A DNA stretch of 64,000 bases from Companilactobacillus suantsaicola (GTDB lineage: Bacteria; Bacillota; Bacilli; Lactobacillales; Lactobacillaceae): the NCBI RefSeq assembly GCF_004745525.1, contig NZ_RKLY01000006.1, forward strand, positions 40,847 to 104,846, given 5' to 3'. Of this stretch, positions 53,020 to 62,363 are shown one piece after another. Each line of letters begins with the position of its first letter. Within the stretch, counting starts at the first letter, position 1. Both the position numbers and the translations under genes were made by a program. Below the pieces are notes generated by a model that did not search any database, had not been told where the DNA came from, and worked only from the letters and a program-made list of their open reading frames with translations.

Positions 53020-54195
53020 ATGGCAACAATTACAAAATATGAATTAAAAAATGGCAAAACGATGTGGAGATGTGTCTACCCTAGTAGCATTGACCCATTA
53101 ACTAAGAAAGTAAAACGTACTACTAAGCGTGGTTTCAGGACTAAAGCCGAATGTCAAAAATTTCTTAACGCTAAATTATCAGAGATTGATAATCACGGAT
53201 ATTCAACTGATAACGATTTAACTTATAAGGATGTTTATGGCTACTTTCTTGATTCGTACAAGAACACGGTTAAGGAAAGCACGTTAAATCGTGTTAAGGG
53301 ACTTTTTAAGCACCATATCATCCCCTCTCTTGGAAAGTATGAGATTAAAAAAATAACCGCTCCTATGTGTCAGGAAGCGGTTAATAAGTGGTCTTTAAAG
53401 TTCTCATCGTTTAAGATGATTAAATACTACGCAAGCATGGTTTTTAAAGAGGCTATTCGATTAAGAATCATCTTTGAGAATCCAATGGATCTAATCATCA
53501 TGCCAAGAAAAAAGCCCAAGGTTGATGACAAGCCCTTAAACTTTTGGACAAAAGAAGAAACAACTAAATTCTTTGACCAACTTTATAAGACATATTCTGA
53601 TCATAACCAGAAAGCCATTGCAGCATTTCGAGTGCTATTCTTCACAGGCATGCGTAAAGGAGAATTACTAGCCTTGCAAGTTTCTGATATCGATTTTAAG
53701 AATAAGACTTTATCAATCAATAAGTCCGTTAGTCGTGGCATTGACAATGTACCAATTATTGCAACACCAAAAACTAAGACTTCAATTAGAACCATTGGAC
53801 TTGATGAGCAAACTTTGAAGATTCTTAAATCTTGGATTTCATTTCTAAGAAAAGACATGCTTGCACGTGGATATAATATTGATACTGAACCTAACCAGCT
53901 ATTATTTCCCAACACAGAAAATAAATTACTTAGTTTAACTAAAATCAACAAATGGCTACAGTCCATTATCGATGAATACAATAAAACTCATAAAGATGAG
54001 TTGAAACGTATTAACGTCCACGGAATCAGACATACAGCATGCTCGCTCATGCTTGAATCTGGATCAAGTATCAAGGCTGTTCAACTTCAACTTGGACATT
54101 CTGATACATCTCAGATAATGAAAGTCTATTGGCACATCTCTACTAAAACACAATTAGATACGGTTAACAACCTAGCTAAATTCGTTAATTTTTAA
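53020..54195 (+). CDS. int: Phage site-specific tyrosine integrase
   Basis: 391 residues. N-terminal arm-binding domain (KRGFRTKAECQKFLNAKL), core-binding domain, then the catalytic set Arg212 (GMRKGEL), Lys253 (TPKTKTS), His334 and Arg337 (HGIRHT), His360 (LGHSD) and nucleophile Tyr370 (MKVYWH). The gene ends beside attR and reads toward it. RBS AAGGAG. Confidence 0.96.
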   Translation: MATITKYELKNGKTMWRCVYPSSIDPLTKKVKRTTKRGFRTKAECQKFLNAKLSEIDNHGYSTDNDLTYKDVYGYFLDSYKNTVKESTLNRVKGLFKHHIIPSLGKYEIKKITAPMCQEAVNKWSLKFSSFKMIKYYASMVFKEAIRLRIIFENPMDLIIMPRKKPKVDDKPLNFWTKEETTKFFDQLYKTYSDHNQKAIAAFRVLFFTGMRKGELLALQVSDIDFKNKTLSINKSVSRGIDNVPIIATPKTKTSIRTIGLDEQTLKILKSWISFLRKDMLARGYNIDTEPNQLLFPNTENKLLSLTKINKWLQSIIDEYNKTHKDELKRINVHGIRHTACSLMLESGSSIKAVQLQLGHSDTSQIMKVYWHISTKTQLDTVNNLAKFVNF

Positions 54196-54196
54196 A

Positions 54197-54217
54197 GTGT
54201 GTCACGAGTGTGTCACG
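54197..54217. repeat. Arm-type integrase site pair, right
   Basis: Two GTGTGTCACG copies at 54,197 and 54,208 immediately after the integrase stop, matching the pair inside attL in sequence and 11-bp spacing. Confidence 0.65.
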
Positions 54218-54289
54218 GATATATTTTAGTAGGCTGTAGCCCTTGTACCTATTGCTATTAAGGCATTTTGACCATTGAGGGTATAGTCC

Positions 54290-54303
54290 TCGTAGTTCGC
54301 TTA
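54290..54303. repeat. attR core
   Basis: Second exact copy of CTCGTAGTTCGCTT. Excision between the two cores would rejoin tRNA-Gly to the terminator at 54,320-54,350. Confidence 0.9.
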
Positions 54304-54319
54304 AATAGAAATTCGCTTA

Positions 54320-54350
54320 AAGTCGGTCAGTGATGATCGGCTTTTTTTTC
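54320..54350 (+). terminator. Original tRNA-Gly terminator, displaced by the prophage
   Basis: Arms GTCGGTCA/TGATCGGC (two G-U pairs) followed by a run of T, 17 bp after attR. The stretch 54,196-54,567 has no gene; it holds arm sites, attR and this terminator. Confidence 0.75.
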
Positions 54351-54504
54351 GATTAAAATACAATGCGTTATTAAGAACAAAACCAACGCTTTTAAATAAA
54401 CGAAAAGTAATAAATTGTCTTTCAGTCCGAATCAATAAAATCGATTTTGTTGTGGAAGACAGCATACTTGATTTTTTCATTGAAACTATAAATTCACAAC
54501 AAAT

Positions 54505-54533
54505 AAAAAACTCACAGCGACAAACTGTGAGCT
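54505..54533 (-). terminator. Terminator of the 40-residue gene
   Basis: Arms CTCACAG/CTGTGAG with a T-run on the minus strand. Confidence 0.8.
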
Positions 54534-54567
54534 ATTTATTAACTAATATTTAAAAATAATTTGTTAT

Positions 54568-54690
54568 TTAAACAGTTTTTAATTTATTGACTGCTTCTTC
54601 AATTGTTTTACCGTTTGCAAAAAGCTTAGTACTTGTATCTACAACGGTAAACAATTGAGATTTTGTATTTAGACTAACTTGATATTTCAT
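54568..54690 (-). CDS. Small hypothetical protein
   Basis: 40 residues behind a strong GGGAGG RBS and with its own terminator. The strand-strand-helix pattern ending GKTIEEAVNKLKTV recalls the start of HicB-type folds, but it is too short to name. Confidence 0.6.
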   Translation of the reverse strand: MKYQVSLNTKSQLFTVVDTSTKLFANGKTIEEAVNKLKTV

Positions 54691-54866
54691 TTGTCTACCT
54701 CCCAATTTTTCTTATTAACTCAACGGATGTAACTAATTATATAATTAATTCGATAAAAAGCAAGCCCTTACATTTTTAAATTTTCTTCTAAAAATAACAG
54801 GCTGATGGTAGAAATTTTTAACGATTGTGATTATAATTGAATTACCAAATAAGGAGAAGATGCAAA

Positions 54867-55022
54867 ATGAAGAATATGTCCAAAAAAGAATATCCGTCGT
54901 GGAACCCTCGTAAACGGGGGCATAACACAGTAGAGTTTAGTATACCTGACAGGTGGTACGAATGGTCGGCCATTCTTGATATTATCTTTTTTGCGATTTT
55001 TTTACTTATAATAAATCGATAA
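54867..55022 (+). CDS. Small membrane protein
   Basis: 51 residues from an ATG behind AAGGAGAAG. Basic, aromatic N-terminus (YPSWNPRKRGHN) and one C-terminal membrane helix (ILDIIFFAIFLLII). No family recognised. Convergent with the polysaccharide operon. Confidence 0.6.
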   Translation: MKNMSKKEYPSWNPRKRGHNTVEFSIPDRWYEWSAILDIIFFAIFLLIINR

Positions 55023-55041
55023 ACGACATTTAAATAGCAAA

Positions 55042-55077
55042 TACCCATCAGCTCAAATTGAGTTGATGGGTATTTTT
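55042..55077. terminator. Bidirectional terminator between small gene and EPS operon
   Basis: Stem ATACCCATCA(G)CTC/GAGTTGATGGGTAT with loop AAATT and a T-run on the plus side, A-rich on the other. Confidence 0.85.
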
Positions 55078-55117
55078 GTATGCATTAATTTTAATAGTCT
55101 GAATTCAAATATTGATT

Positions 55118-55975
55118 TTAAACATCATATTGGGTTTCATGAATACCAGCATTCATTAAGTCATACGGTGTCTTCATTGTAGATGAATCCCAAGAAGCGA
55201 TTCCGACCACCATAGAAATTGCCATGTTTGAAAGTGAATCACTGGATTTAACTTTCTTTTCAAAACCATCCTTGATTCGACTAGTAGCGATTCCCGCCCC
55301 TTTAGCATCCGTGTACAAAAGGATAGCCCAAGTTGGATCATCATTATTTAACAAATAAGTAATATCATTTGTCCGCGTCTTCTCTTTGATAGCATCCGTT
55401 GTTAACTTCAACAACAGTTTCATCTGATTAGGACTCATCATTCGTTTCAAATCATTGAAATAACGAATTTTGATAATAGCTGTTGTTACAGGAATATCGA
55501 ATCTACGATTGGTTTCGGCAAACACCGCTATATCTTCAATATAAGCCACTGTCGTCCGCAAATTAGTTTGCTCATCAAATGCTCCACGTTCAATTAAAGC
55601 CGTTCTCAGCTCACCGTTTGACTTCTGAAGCTCAATTTGATTTTTGGTCATTTCATAAAGTGCCAGGCAAAGTAAAATTGGCATTACCATCCAAAAACTA
55701 AGCTGCCAAGGAATTCTTTTCACCTGAACAACATACTGATAAGTCATAATTATAGCTTGTAAACCAATAAAAATAATATTGGCAATCAAACTTGGTAAAA
55801 CGCCAAAGAAATATGTAACCATCAATAACAAAATTGTACAAAACAAGTAAATTAGATTTAGCAAAATATTACCCGAGAGGGACATTAAAACTGCCGCAAT
55901 ACTAAAAAGTGAGATAAAAACCAACAATCCTACATCTTGTAAGAGAGACTTTTTTTCGTCATTATTGTTTTTCAT
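55118..55975 (-). CDS. Membrane protein with degenerate GGDEF domain, putative c-di-GMP receptor
   Basis: 285 residues from the ATG behind GGGGG. About four membrane helices (15-110), then a GGDEF-type fold (120-280). The active-site loop is NNDDPTW rather than GGDEF, so no cyclase activity is expected, but the inhibitory-site motif RTND (201-204), RxxD, is kept at the right place before it. Listeria PssE is a degenerate-GGDEF c-di-GMP receptor in an equivalent operon. Last gene; overlaps the BcsB-like gene. Confidence 0.82.
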   Translation of the reverse strand: MKNNNDEKKSLLQDVGLLVFISLFSIAAVLMSLSGNILLNLIYLFCTILLLMVTYFFGVLPSLIANIIFIGLQAIIMTYQYVVQVKRIPWQLSFWMVMPILLCLALYEMTKNQIELQKSNGELRTALIERGAFDEQTNLRTTVAYIEDIAVFAETNRRFDIPVTTAIIKIRYFNDLKRMMSPNQMKLLLKLTTDAIKEKTRTNDITYLLNNDDPTWAILLYTDAKGAGIATSRIKDGFEKKVKSSDSLSNMAISMVVGIASWDSSTMKTPYDLMNAGIHETQYDV

Positions 55976-58085
55976 CTTTTTTGCCCCCATTCAGACGCGC
56001 TTGTTTTCGTACTGTTAAAATAACAGCTAAAACAATTAATAGAATAACTATGATAGCTAATCCTAAATAGATGATTAACTGAGAGTTTTTACTAAATGTT
56101 CGCTTATTTTCCAATGATTTATCAATTGCCTTATTTTTCTTAAAGCGATATCCGTAATGAGCATTGTTCATATCTACAACAATCGCATCACCCGTAAATT
56201 GTTGAATATTCTTCTGAAAATTAATTTGAGTACTAGCAATATAAGTATCTAAGGAATTAACTCCAGTTACAACCAACATCCCTCTTTTATCATTATAAGG
56301 TGAACGTATTAGTTGAGCTGTACCAATCTGTTTTCCATAATCCTTCTCAATACTTAGTTTTTCATTTGAAACAATTCGATTGTAATTCTTTGAATACTTG
56401 AAATACAAATTAGGATTCAAGCTTTTAATCATTTGATTATTGCTTGGTGTTCCCAAAACAATTACATTACTGTTCTTCAAAACATTTTTACTTGGGACCT
56501 CATTATAGAATTTAATTGTCCCAGTATTACTTTTAGCAAAGTTACCAATTAGATTAAAAATATTCGTTAATGACTTAAAGTCGTTTTCATCCAAATCTTT
56601 TGGAGTCACAACCGCGATATCATTATAAGTTTCGTTAGAAATAAACATTGTTGGATAATTTGTAAATAATAGGTCGTTACTTCGTTCTGATTTTACTAAC
56701 ATTTTTGAACTTGGATCTACAAAAGCCCATGGAGTGTTACTGTCGTCTGAAGTATCTTGATCTTTCATTTCCAAATCAAAAGCGACCCGAACAGTAAAAC
56801 TGCTCCCCAATGATAATCCTCTAGGAAGCTTCAAGGTCAAAGTATCTTTATTTGCTTTGACTTTCGTTAATTTTTTACTTCCGACCACTGTGTTATTAAT
56901 ATAAATGGTCACAAGAGATCTATTAAAGTTTAAATTTTTACTATAGTTAAAGTGCAAACTCACTTGAGAACCATCCGCATTAGAACGATCATTTGGTAAT
57001 TGAACCAAATAACTTGTCTCTCTGTGCCCAGCTCCTTGAATTTGATCAGGAGTCGTCGTTAGAAAATGAGTCCCATTATCATGAAGCGAAGAAGTATACG
57101 TATCAGTCGATTCATCAACATCTTCAGATGATTTATTAGTTTCTTTCATCAATTCTTCGTTTGCAACAAAGCGAGCAGCCTTTTTCAAAAGTGAACCTGT
57201 CTTTGCAGTAACGATTAAGTAATATTTATTATCTGTATAATACGTTTTAATTATCGCCCGATCATTTAACGAATTGGGATCGATCTGCTTTTGTAAATCT
57301 CTAGGCAAACTACTATATTTAGCGATTACTAACATATAATCGTTTTTCTTAGCATCTATGTGTTTAGCCTGCAAAACAGGTATCTGATCATTTTCAGTTG
57401 TAATAATTCTAGACTCTCCAGATAGTGCTATCATGCTTGCTGTTGATTCATCAGAACTGGGTTTATCAGCTGTAATAATTTTGGATCTTTGATAAGCTAT
57501 TGTATCCTGTCCAGAAAAGTGTGCATAAAAAGAACTCAAAGTATTCTCGGCCTCTTTAAGTTGATACTCAAAATTAACATTAGACCCATCGCCAATCGTT
57601 AACCAATTTGCTGGAGTCTGTTGTAATTGATAGTTTTTATTGTCCATCTGATCTAAAATTTGTCCGTTAATTGTTAATTTATTACTCCCGCTTAACAGTT
57701 TTAACGGAACGTCAATTTTCTGAGTTTGAAACCCTGTTTTATTGCCAGGGCGAAAAGAATAAAATTTAACTCCATTTAATGAGACAGTTATATCTGATGC
57801 ATTACGATTAGCCAACTGTGAAACTTGATAATTAAAATTGAAAGTCAGCTTTTTAACATCCCAATAGTCCATCTTAGTAAAATACATATTTGACTCTACA
57901 GATTTTCCTGATAGCGTTGTAATACTATTTTGAAACTGTTGAGTATAAGTTTGATTATCTGCCGCTTTTACTGTCGTTGGATTTGAAAAAATCAATAGTA
58001 GAAAAAGCACTAAACAAACATTAACCAAATTATTTATAACGTTTCGTTTTATACCATTTTGCTTGTTTATGAAATACTTGTTCAC
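55962..58085 (-). CDS. BcsB-like cellulose-synthase co-subunit
   Basis: 707 residues. Signal peptide, extracellular beta-rich body (NASDITVSLNGVKFYSF, ASQINFQKN-type carbohydrate-binding and flavodoxin-like repeats), C-terminal anchor LGLAIIVILLIVLAVILTV and basic tail. The architecture is that of BcsB, which guides the polymer at the outer face and activates the synthase. GTG start overlaps the synthase gene. Confidence 0.82.
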   Translation of the reverse strand: MNKYFINKQNGIKRNVINNLVNVCLVLFLLLIFSNPTTVKAADNQTYTQQFQNSITTLSGKSVESNMYFTKMDYWDVKKLTFNFNYQVSQLANRNASDITVSLNGVKFYSFRPGNKTGFQTQKIDVPLKLLSGSNKLTINGQILDQMDNKNYQLQQTPANWLTIGDGSNVNFEYQLKEAENTLSSFYAHFSGQDTIAYQRSKIITADKPSSDESTASMIALSGESRIITTENDQIPVLQAKHIDAKKNDYMLVIAKYSSLPRDLQKQIDPNSLNDRAIIKTYYTDNKYYLIVTAKTGSLLKKAARFVANEELMKETNKSSEDVDESTDTYTSSLHDNGTHFLTTTPDQIQGAGHRETSYLVQLPNDRSNADGSQVSLHFNYSKNLNFNRSLVTIYINNTVVGSKKLTKVKANKDTLTLKLPRGLSLGSSFTVRVAFDLEMKDQDTSDDSNTPWAFVDPSSKMLVKSERSNDLLFTNYPTMFISNETYNDIAVVTPKDLDENDFKSLTNIFNLIGNFAKSNTGTIKFYNEVPSKNVLKNSNVIVLGTPSNNQMIKSLNPNLYFKYSKNYNRIVSNEKLSIEKDYGKQIGTAQLIRSPYNDKRGMLVVTGVNSLDTYIASTQINFQKNIQQFTGDAIVVDMNNAHYGYRFKKNKAIDKSLENKRTFSKNSQLIIYLGLAIIVILLIVLAVILTVRKQARLNGGKKDEKQ

Positions 58086-59343
58086 GAATATACCCCACCA
58101 TTCCGTATGCAGCTACTGCAAGCCACATTTGACTATAGACTAAATACATAAATACAATTAACAACAGATTACTAAAGGTCAACTCACCGCGTTCTGTTGT
58201 TATCGTAACAAAAGTACTGACTACAAACATCAATACCGCAAAAAGCCATAGGTAATTACTGAATCCTTGTAAATCTGAATGAACTATTCCTGCTACTGAC
58301 AAAACAAAAACTGAATCAGATAAAACAAGCGACGTCATCAACAAGAAATAAATTGTCAAAAAGTAAAGTAAGTCAAACCTGATTGGTCGACCTTTCTTTT
58401 GAAACAGTAACTTAGCATTTTTGATAATTACATAAATATTTCCTTTGACCCACCGAGTACGCTGATGAAACCAAACATCAAGAGTTTGTGGCTCTTGTTC
58501 CCAAGTGACTGCTCGAGGTTGAAATTTAATCCGATATCCCATCTGATATATCCGAAAACTTATTTCAGTATCCTCAGCAAGAGCCTTAACATCCCAGCCT
58601 CCTACTTTCTCAATGACTGACCTTCTAATAACATAATTAGTTCCAGGTATGGTACAAAGGTGAAATAGTTGTTGCCGACCGGCTTGTGCCATCCACTGGA
58701 ATGACAATGTTTCAATATTGATAAATCGTGTCAAAAGAGTGGCATTCTTATTTCTAGTCCTAAATTTCCCAATTACGGCAGCAAGTCGATCATCCTCGAG
58801 AAGCTCTGCTACCAAAATTCTCAGTGCACCATGTTCTGGTGTGTTGTCAGCATCATAAATCGAGATCAAACTACCCTTAGCACTTTTTAAGCCTATATTT
58901 AAAGCATTTGATTTACCTTTACCACCAGTTTTTTTATCAGTATTAATAACTTTCAAACGGTGATAACCAAATTGCTCTTGAAGCCCATTCAATAATTCAG
59001 CTGAATTGTCACTAGAGTTATCATTAATCACAATCACTTCATACTTATCTTGCGGATAATCAAAACTTAATAAAGATAAGACCGTCTTAACAATAACTAT
59101 CCCTTCATTATGAGCTGGAACTAAGATCGATACAAAAGGAGGATCTTTTGGAAGTTGTGGATCTGGTTTAGGAACATGTCTTAGATACCACGTATACCCA
59201 GCCACAGTTAAAATAAGATTTACTACTAAAGTTCCCCAGATGGAAATAACTGCAATCATTAGAAAAAAGTCTAATACTGAGATACTTACATCCCCTCTCC
59301 AATTACTTACGTCTGAATCTGTTCCAATAAATCTTTTGACCAA
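58030..59343 (-). CDS. Processive GT2 glycosyltransferase (cellulose synthase-like)
   Basis: 437 residues. Catalytic motifs: VPAHNEG (75-81), D108 in NDNSSD, DAD at 164-166, general base D258 in LAEDTE and QRTRW at 294-298, with one N-terminal and several C-terminal membrane helices. It polymerises and translocates a beta-linked polysaccharide. No PilZ domain, so c-di-GMP control would need the GGDEF-like partner. The start is uncertain (TTG used); a GGAGAGGGG lies 45 bases inside. Confidence 0.92.
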   Translation of the reverse strand: MVKRFIGTDSDVSNWRGDVSISVLDFFLMIAVISIWGTLVVNLILTVAGYTWYLRHVPKPDPQLPKDPPFVSILVPAHNEGIVIVKTVLSLLSFDYPQDKYEVIVINDNSSDNSAELLNGLQEQFGYHRLKVINTDKKTGGKGKSNALNIGLKSAKGSLISIYDADNTPEHGALRILVAELLEDDRLAAVIGKFRTRNKNATLLTRFINIETLSFQWMAQAGRQQLFHLCTIPGTNYVIRRSVIEKVGGWDVKALAEDTEISFRIYQMGYRIKFQPRAVTWEQEPQTLDVWFHQRTRWVKGNIYVIIKNAKLLFQKKGRPIRFDLLYFLTIYFLLMTSLVLSDSVFVLSVAGIVHSDLQGFSNYLWLFAVLMFVVSTFVTITTERGELTFSNLLLIVFMYLVYSQMWLAVAAYGMVGYIREQVFHKQAKWYKTKRYK

Positions 59344-59734
59344 TAAAAATGAAAATCAGTAGAACAATCATGATTACAACAAAAAATACTGCAAGAATAT
59401 TACCTTGAACTCTAAAATATCCGCTAAATAAAGCTGATGATTTCCCATCAGAAAACTGTTTATTCAAGTCCGAACTTGCTGGATGTATATCTTCTATTTT
59501 ACCATTAACTACATATTGTCCATGCTTATATTGTAAGGCTGTCGTTTCTGTATTCAACGTTGTTCTAAGATCATCATCAACTGGATCAAACCAATTTAGA
59601 TTCAAACCCACGATTTCATTTTCAACATGTTCTAACTGCTTCTGACTGTATGGCATCGAAATAGTTAAAGCAGTTGGAATATTAAAAGAGGTTTCATCAT
59701 TCTTTTTAACGTTGTTCATTGACGAAACTGACAT
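59303..59734 (-). CDS. Small membrane-anchored protein of the EPS operon
   Basis: 143 residues, soluble N-terminal part with no recognised domain and one C-terminal membrane helix (ILAVFFVVIMIVLLIFIFIG) ending in a basic tail. Position suggests an accessory of the synthase. Confidence 0.7.
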   Translation of the reverse strand: MSVSSMNNVKKNDETSFNIPTALTISMPYSQKQLEHVENEIVGLNLNWFDPVDDDLRTTLNTETTALQYKHGQYVVNGKIEDIHPASSDLNKQFSDGKSSALFSGYFRVQGNILAVFFVVIMIVLLIFIFIGQKIYWNRFRRK

Positions 59735-59758
59735 TCCAAAAAAGGTTTTTTTAGAGAT

Positions 59759-60865
59759 TTAGGCATCATTATCCTCATTAACGTAGTTTACTTTTTCTCC
59801 ATTCGGTAATAACAACCAATGATCCGCAAATTTTAGAGAATTTGTTCGTAAAATTTTATCCTGATTCCAAAAGCCCTCAGAACTAATGCCTACTGGAAAA
59901 ACTTGTTGTCTTGCCAAACTAACAATGTACGTCAAAAAATTCTTATTGATGATCTGTCCATCCGAATCGATACCCGAACTTACAGTTGGTGTCTGTAGGA
60001 AAATAATCCCACCGCGATTCTCTACATTTCTTAATACTGCAGTAAATCTATCAAAAGCCTTCATTTCAGCATTATCACTCACAGATGTCATACTTACGGC
60101 AAACGGGATTTCTTTCTTGTAAAGAAATAAACTTAATTTATCTAACGTTGCCAAATTCGTGTAGGGTGTAACATTTGTAATCGTCAAAAGGGGTTGATAC
60201 TTCCCGATCCGATTAAACAATTGAGCAATCATCTTAGTTTGAACCATCAAACTTAATCCTTCATTTGAAAAAAAAGGTAAATAGCCTTGTTTTCCATTGA
60301 TATAACCAAATGGATACCTCTTTTGGTTTGCTTGTTGAGTTGATAGCAAGCCAATTTGCTTAGCTGATTTATTTACCTTTGTTACCACAGTAATACTCTG
60401 CTTAAAAGGCAGGGTTTCTTTATCATGTCCATCTGATAATATCAATTGCTGCTGATAAATTTTTTCAACTTGAGAATCTAACTGTTTTATTTCCGTTGAG
60501 GTTAACCCTTCCCCAATATGTAACTTTATACCTGAAAAATTATCTCTATCACGGATAAAGGTTTGATTGGTCAATCCGACTTGGCGCCAATTGACCATCG
60601 TAATAACCCCCAAATACTTTTTATTACTCAACATACCTTTTTTATAATCCGATTGCTGTAAAGTTTTTACCCGCAAATTCATACTAGTTAAACTACGTTG
60701 TAATGCATCAATATTAACCTTGTCATTTTTAACATCATTTTTAGAGTCATAAACTAATAAAACACGATTACTAGTATCTGAAGCTTCAACACTTTGAGGA
60801 AAAGCTAAGTCTATCGCAAAAATTGCAAGTAATACAAAAATTAACAGAATTCTTCTTTTAGACAC
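59759..60865 (-). CDS. Secreted DUF2334-like (polysaccharide deacetylase-related) protein
   Basis: 368 residues with an N-terminal membrane segment or signal. LLTITNVTPYTNLATLDKLS ... EIPFAVSMTSVSD resembles the DUF2334 fold, but the usual metal-binding Asp pair after the first strand is replaced by TN, so it may be catalytically inactive. Overlaps the GT-C-like gene by 8 bases. Confidence 0.6.
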   Translation of the reverse strand: MSKRRILLIFVLLAIFAIDLAFPQSVEASDTSNRVLLVYDSKNDVKNDKVNIDALQRSLTSMNLRVKTLQQSDYKKGMLSNKKYLGVITMVNWRQVGLTNQTFIRDRDNFSGIKLHIGEGLTSTEIKQLDSQVEKIYQQQLILSDGHDKETLPFKQSITVVTKVNKSAKQIGLLSTQQANQKRYPFGYINGKQGYLPFFSNEGLSLMVQTKMIAQLFNRIGKYQPLLTITNVTPYTNLATLDKLSLFLYKKEIPFAVSMTSVSDNAEMKAFDRFTAVLRNVENRGGIIFLQTPTVSSGIDSDGQIINKNFLTYIVSLARQQVFPVGISSEGFWNQDKILRTNSLKFADHWLLLPNGEKVNYVNEDNDA

Positions 60866-62342
60866 TTGCCTTATCCCCCTTCGTATTCCACAACGTATGG
60901 TTGATCAAATCTGAAACAAAAACTAACAATGACATATTTAAACTTATCGGAATCAAAAATAAATGTTTAGCTAAATCTGCATCCCCATCACCAACAATTG
61001 AAACAATTGGTACAAAAATAACTATTGTCATTAATCCAAAAATCAAAAAGAAACGCAATATACCCATATATCGATTGGATTTAAAATCTAAATACAGACC
61101 AACACTATAAACGGCTATAAATCCAATTGCTAACAAACAATCGAAAGCATACTTTCCTGGGAAAAAAGCCCCCACCAAAGAACTATAGAAGGTAAAATAT
61201 TTAACCTGCTCGCCCGGCTTATGATTTGAATTCCTAACAAAATCACCGACAGCTCTTGGTTGAACGGCCGTAATATCTTTCGCGGCTAAATCTAACAAAT
61301 TATTAAATTGTTTTAAATTAGCGGCATAATAACGAATAATCCATCCAAAACCCGTCTTATTCATTAAATGTTTTTCAACGTAGGGGCTACTTGGATCCAA
61401 GGTGGCATAATCTTTGGAATAATAATTTTCATTCCTCATCAAAGCAAATTGACCATCAACACCACCACGTTCAATTTTTTTAGTTGGATCACCCGTTTCC
61501 AACAAAGTTCCATGAGAAAATGTTTGAAAAGTATTGGCACCAACAATTTCAGAACCGATTGATTTATAAATACCTACGCCTGAAAGTAAGACAATAATAA
61601 TTCCCAATGCAGTGGCCATTCGTCTTGCTTTAAAATGTGGTAAAAACATAATACCAATTGCAACCACACCAAAACTCAGTGCCAAGGGAGCATTTTGTTG
61701 CTTATTAGTAACTAATAAAACTGTCGATACGAAAAATAAAGTTATCATCGGCCATCTTTTTGAATACACATTTCTTGCTAGTGAAAGAATTGCGGCACAA
61801 ATATAAACCATTAAAACCAGCATTCCAGGTTCCGCAAAGAAAGAATTAAAATACAGCGTGTAGGCGGAGTCAGCAAAAATTAATACAATTAATAGTGCAA
61901 GAAAGTAATGTTTTAATTTTCTAAATGGATGAACCAGAGCATTGATCAATAAATATATTCCACCCAAATAAAAAAGATAATAAACTAATCCCATAAATTG
62001 AATCGTAAAAATACTTTTACTATAAAAAAGTTTATTTAGAATTAATGCTAATTGAATAAACAGCGTTTGAGATGACAAAACAGAAACATTATTTTCATTA
62101 AAATATTGCATAATCCCAAATTTGGGAATCACGTAATCACTATATTGACTGTAACTTGTTGGTAGTCGATAAATTCCATTACTTAAAATCGAACGATAAA
62201 AGTCCCCATTATCGGCCAATCCATGAATTGGTGGTACAAATAGAATAAACCCACTGATCAAAGCAACCAATATTGTACCGAACAAGGCAGGAGAAACCCA
62301 TTTGGAAAAATTGATAAAACAAGTTTTAAAAAATTTTTTCAT
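60858..62342 (-). CDS. Polytopic membrane protein, GT-C glycosyltransferase-like (WsfD-type)
   Basis: 494 residues with about 11-12 membrane helices. The first outer loop HGLADNGDFYRSILSNGIY carries acidic residues in the position typical of GT-C transferases that use lipid-linked sugars. It could add side sugars to the polymer. Second gene of the operon. Confidence 0.7.
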   Translation of the reverse strand: MKKFFKTCFINFSKWVSPALFGTILVALISGFILFVPPIHGLADNGDFYRSILSNGIYRLPTSYSQYSDYVIPKFGIMQYFNENNVSVLSSQTLFIQLALILNKLFYSKSIFTIQFMGLVYYLFYLGGIYLLINALVHPFRKLKHYFLALLIVLIFADSAYTLYFNSFFAEPGMLVLMVYICAAILSLARNVYSKRWPMITLFFVSTVLLVTNKQQNAPLALSFGVVAIGIMFLPHFKARRMATALGIIIVLLSGVGIYKSIGSEIVGANTFQTFSHGTLLETGDPTKKIERGGVDGQFALMRNENYYSKDYATLDPSSPYVEKHLMNKTGFGWIIRYYAANLKQFNNLLDLAAKDITAVQPRAVGDFVRNSNHKPGEQVKYFTFYSSLVGAFFPGKYAFDCLLAIGFIAVYSVGLYLDFKSNRYMGILRFFLIFGLMTIVIFVPIVSIVGDGDADLAKHLFLIPISLNMSLLVFVSDLINHTLWNTKGDKASV

Positions 62343-62363
62343 TAATTTTTTTACTCCTTTGTA

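Larger units (their letters stand above)
20085..54303. mobile_element. Siphovirus-type prophage in tRNA-Gly, about 34.2 kb
   Basis: It is bounded by the 14-bp direct repeat CTCGTAGTTCGCTT, one copy being the tRNA-Gly 3' end. It has integrase at the right end, a divergent CI/Cro switch, then early, replication, packaging, head, tail and lysis modules read leftward, and a cargo operon beside attL. HK97-type capsid, long tape measure and BppU baseplate indicate a long-tailed siphovirus. The replicative helicase gene is out of frame and no small terminase was recognised, so inducibility is uncertain. Confidence 0.95.
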
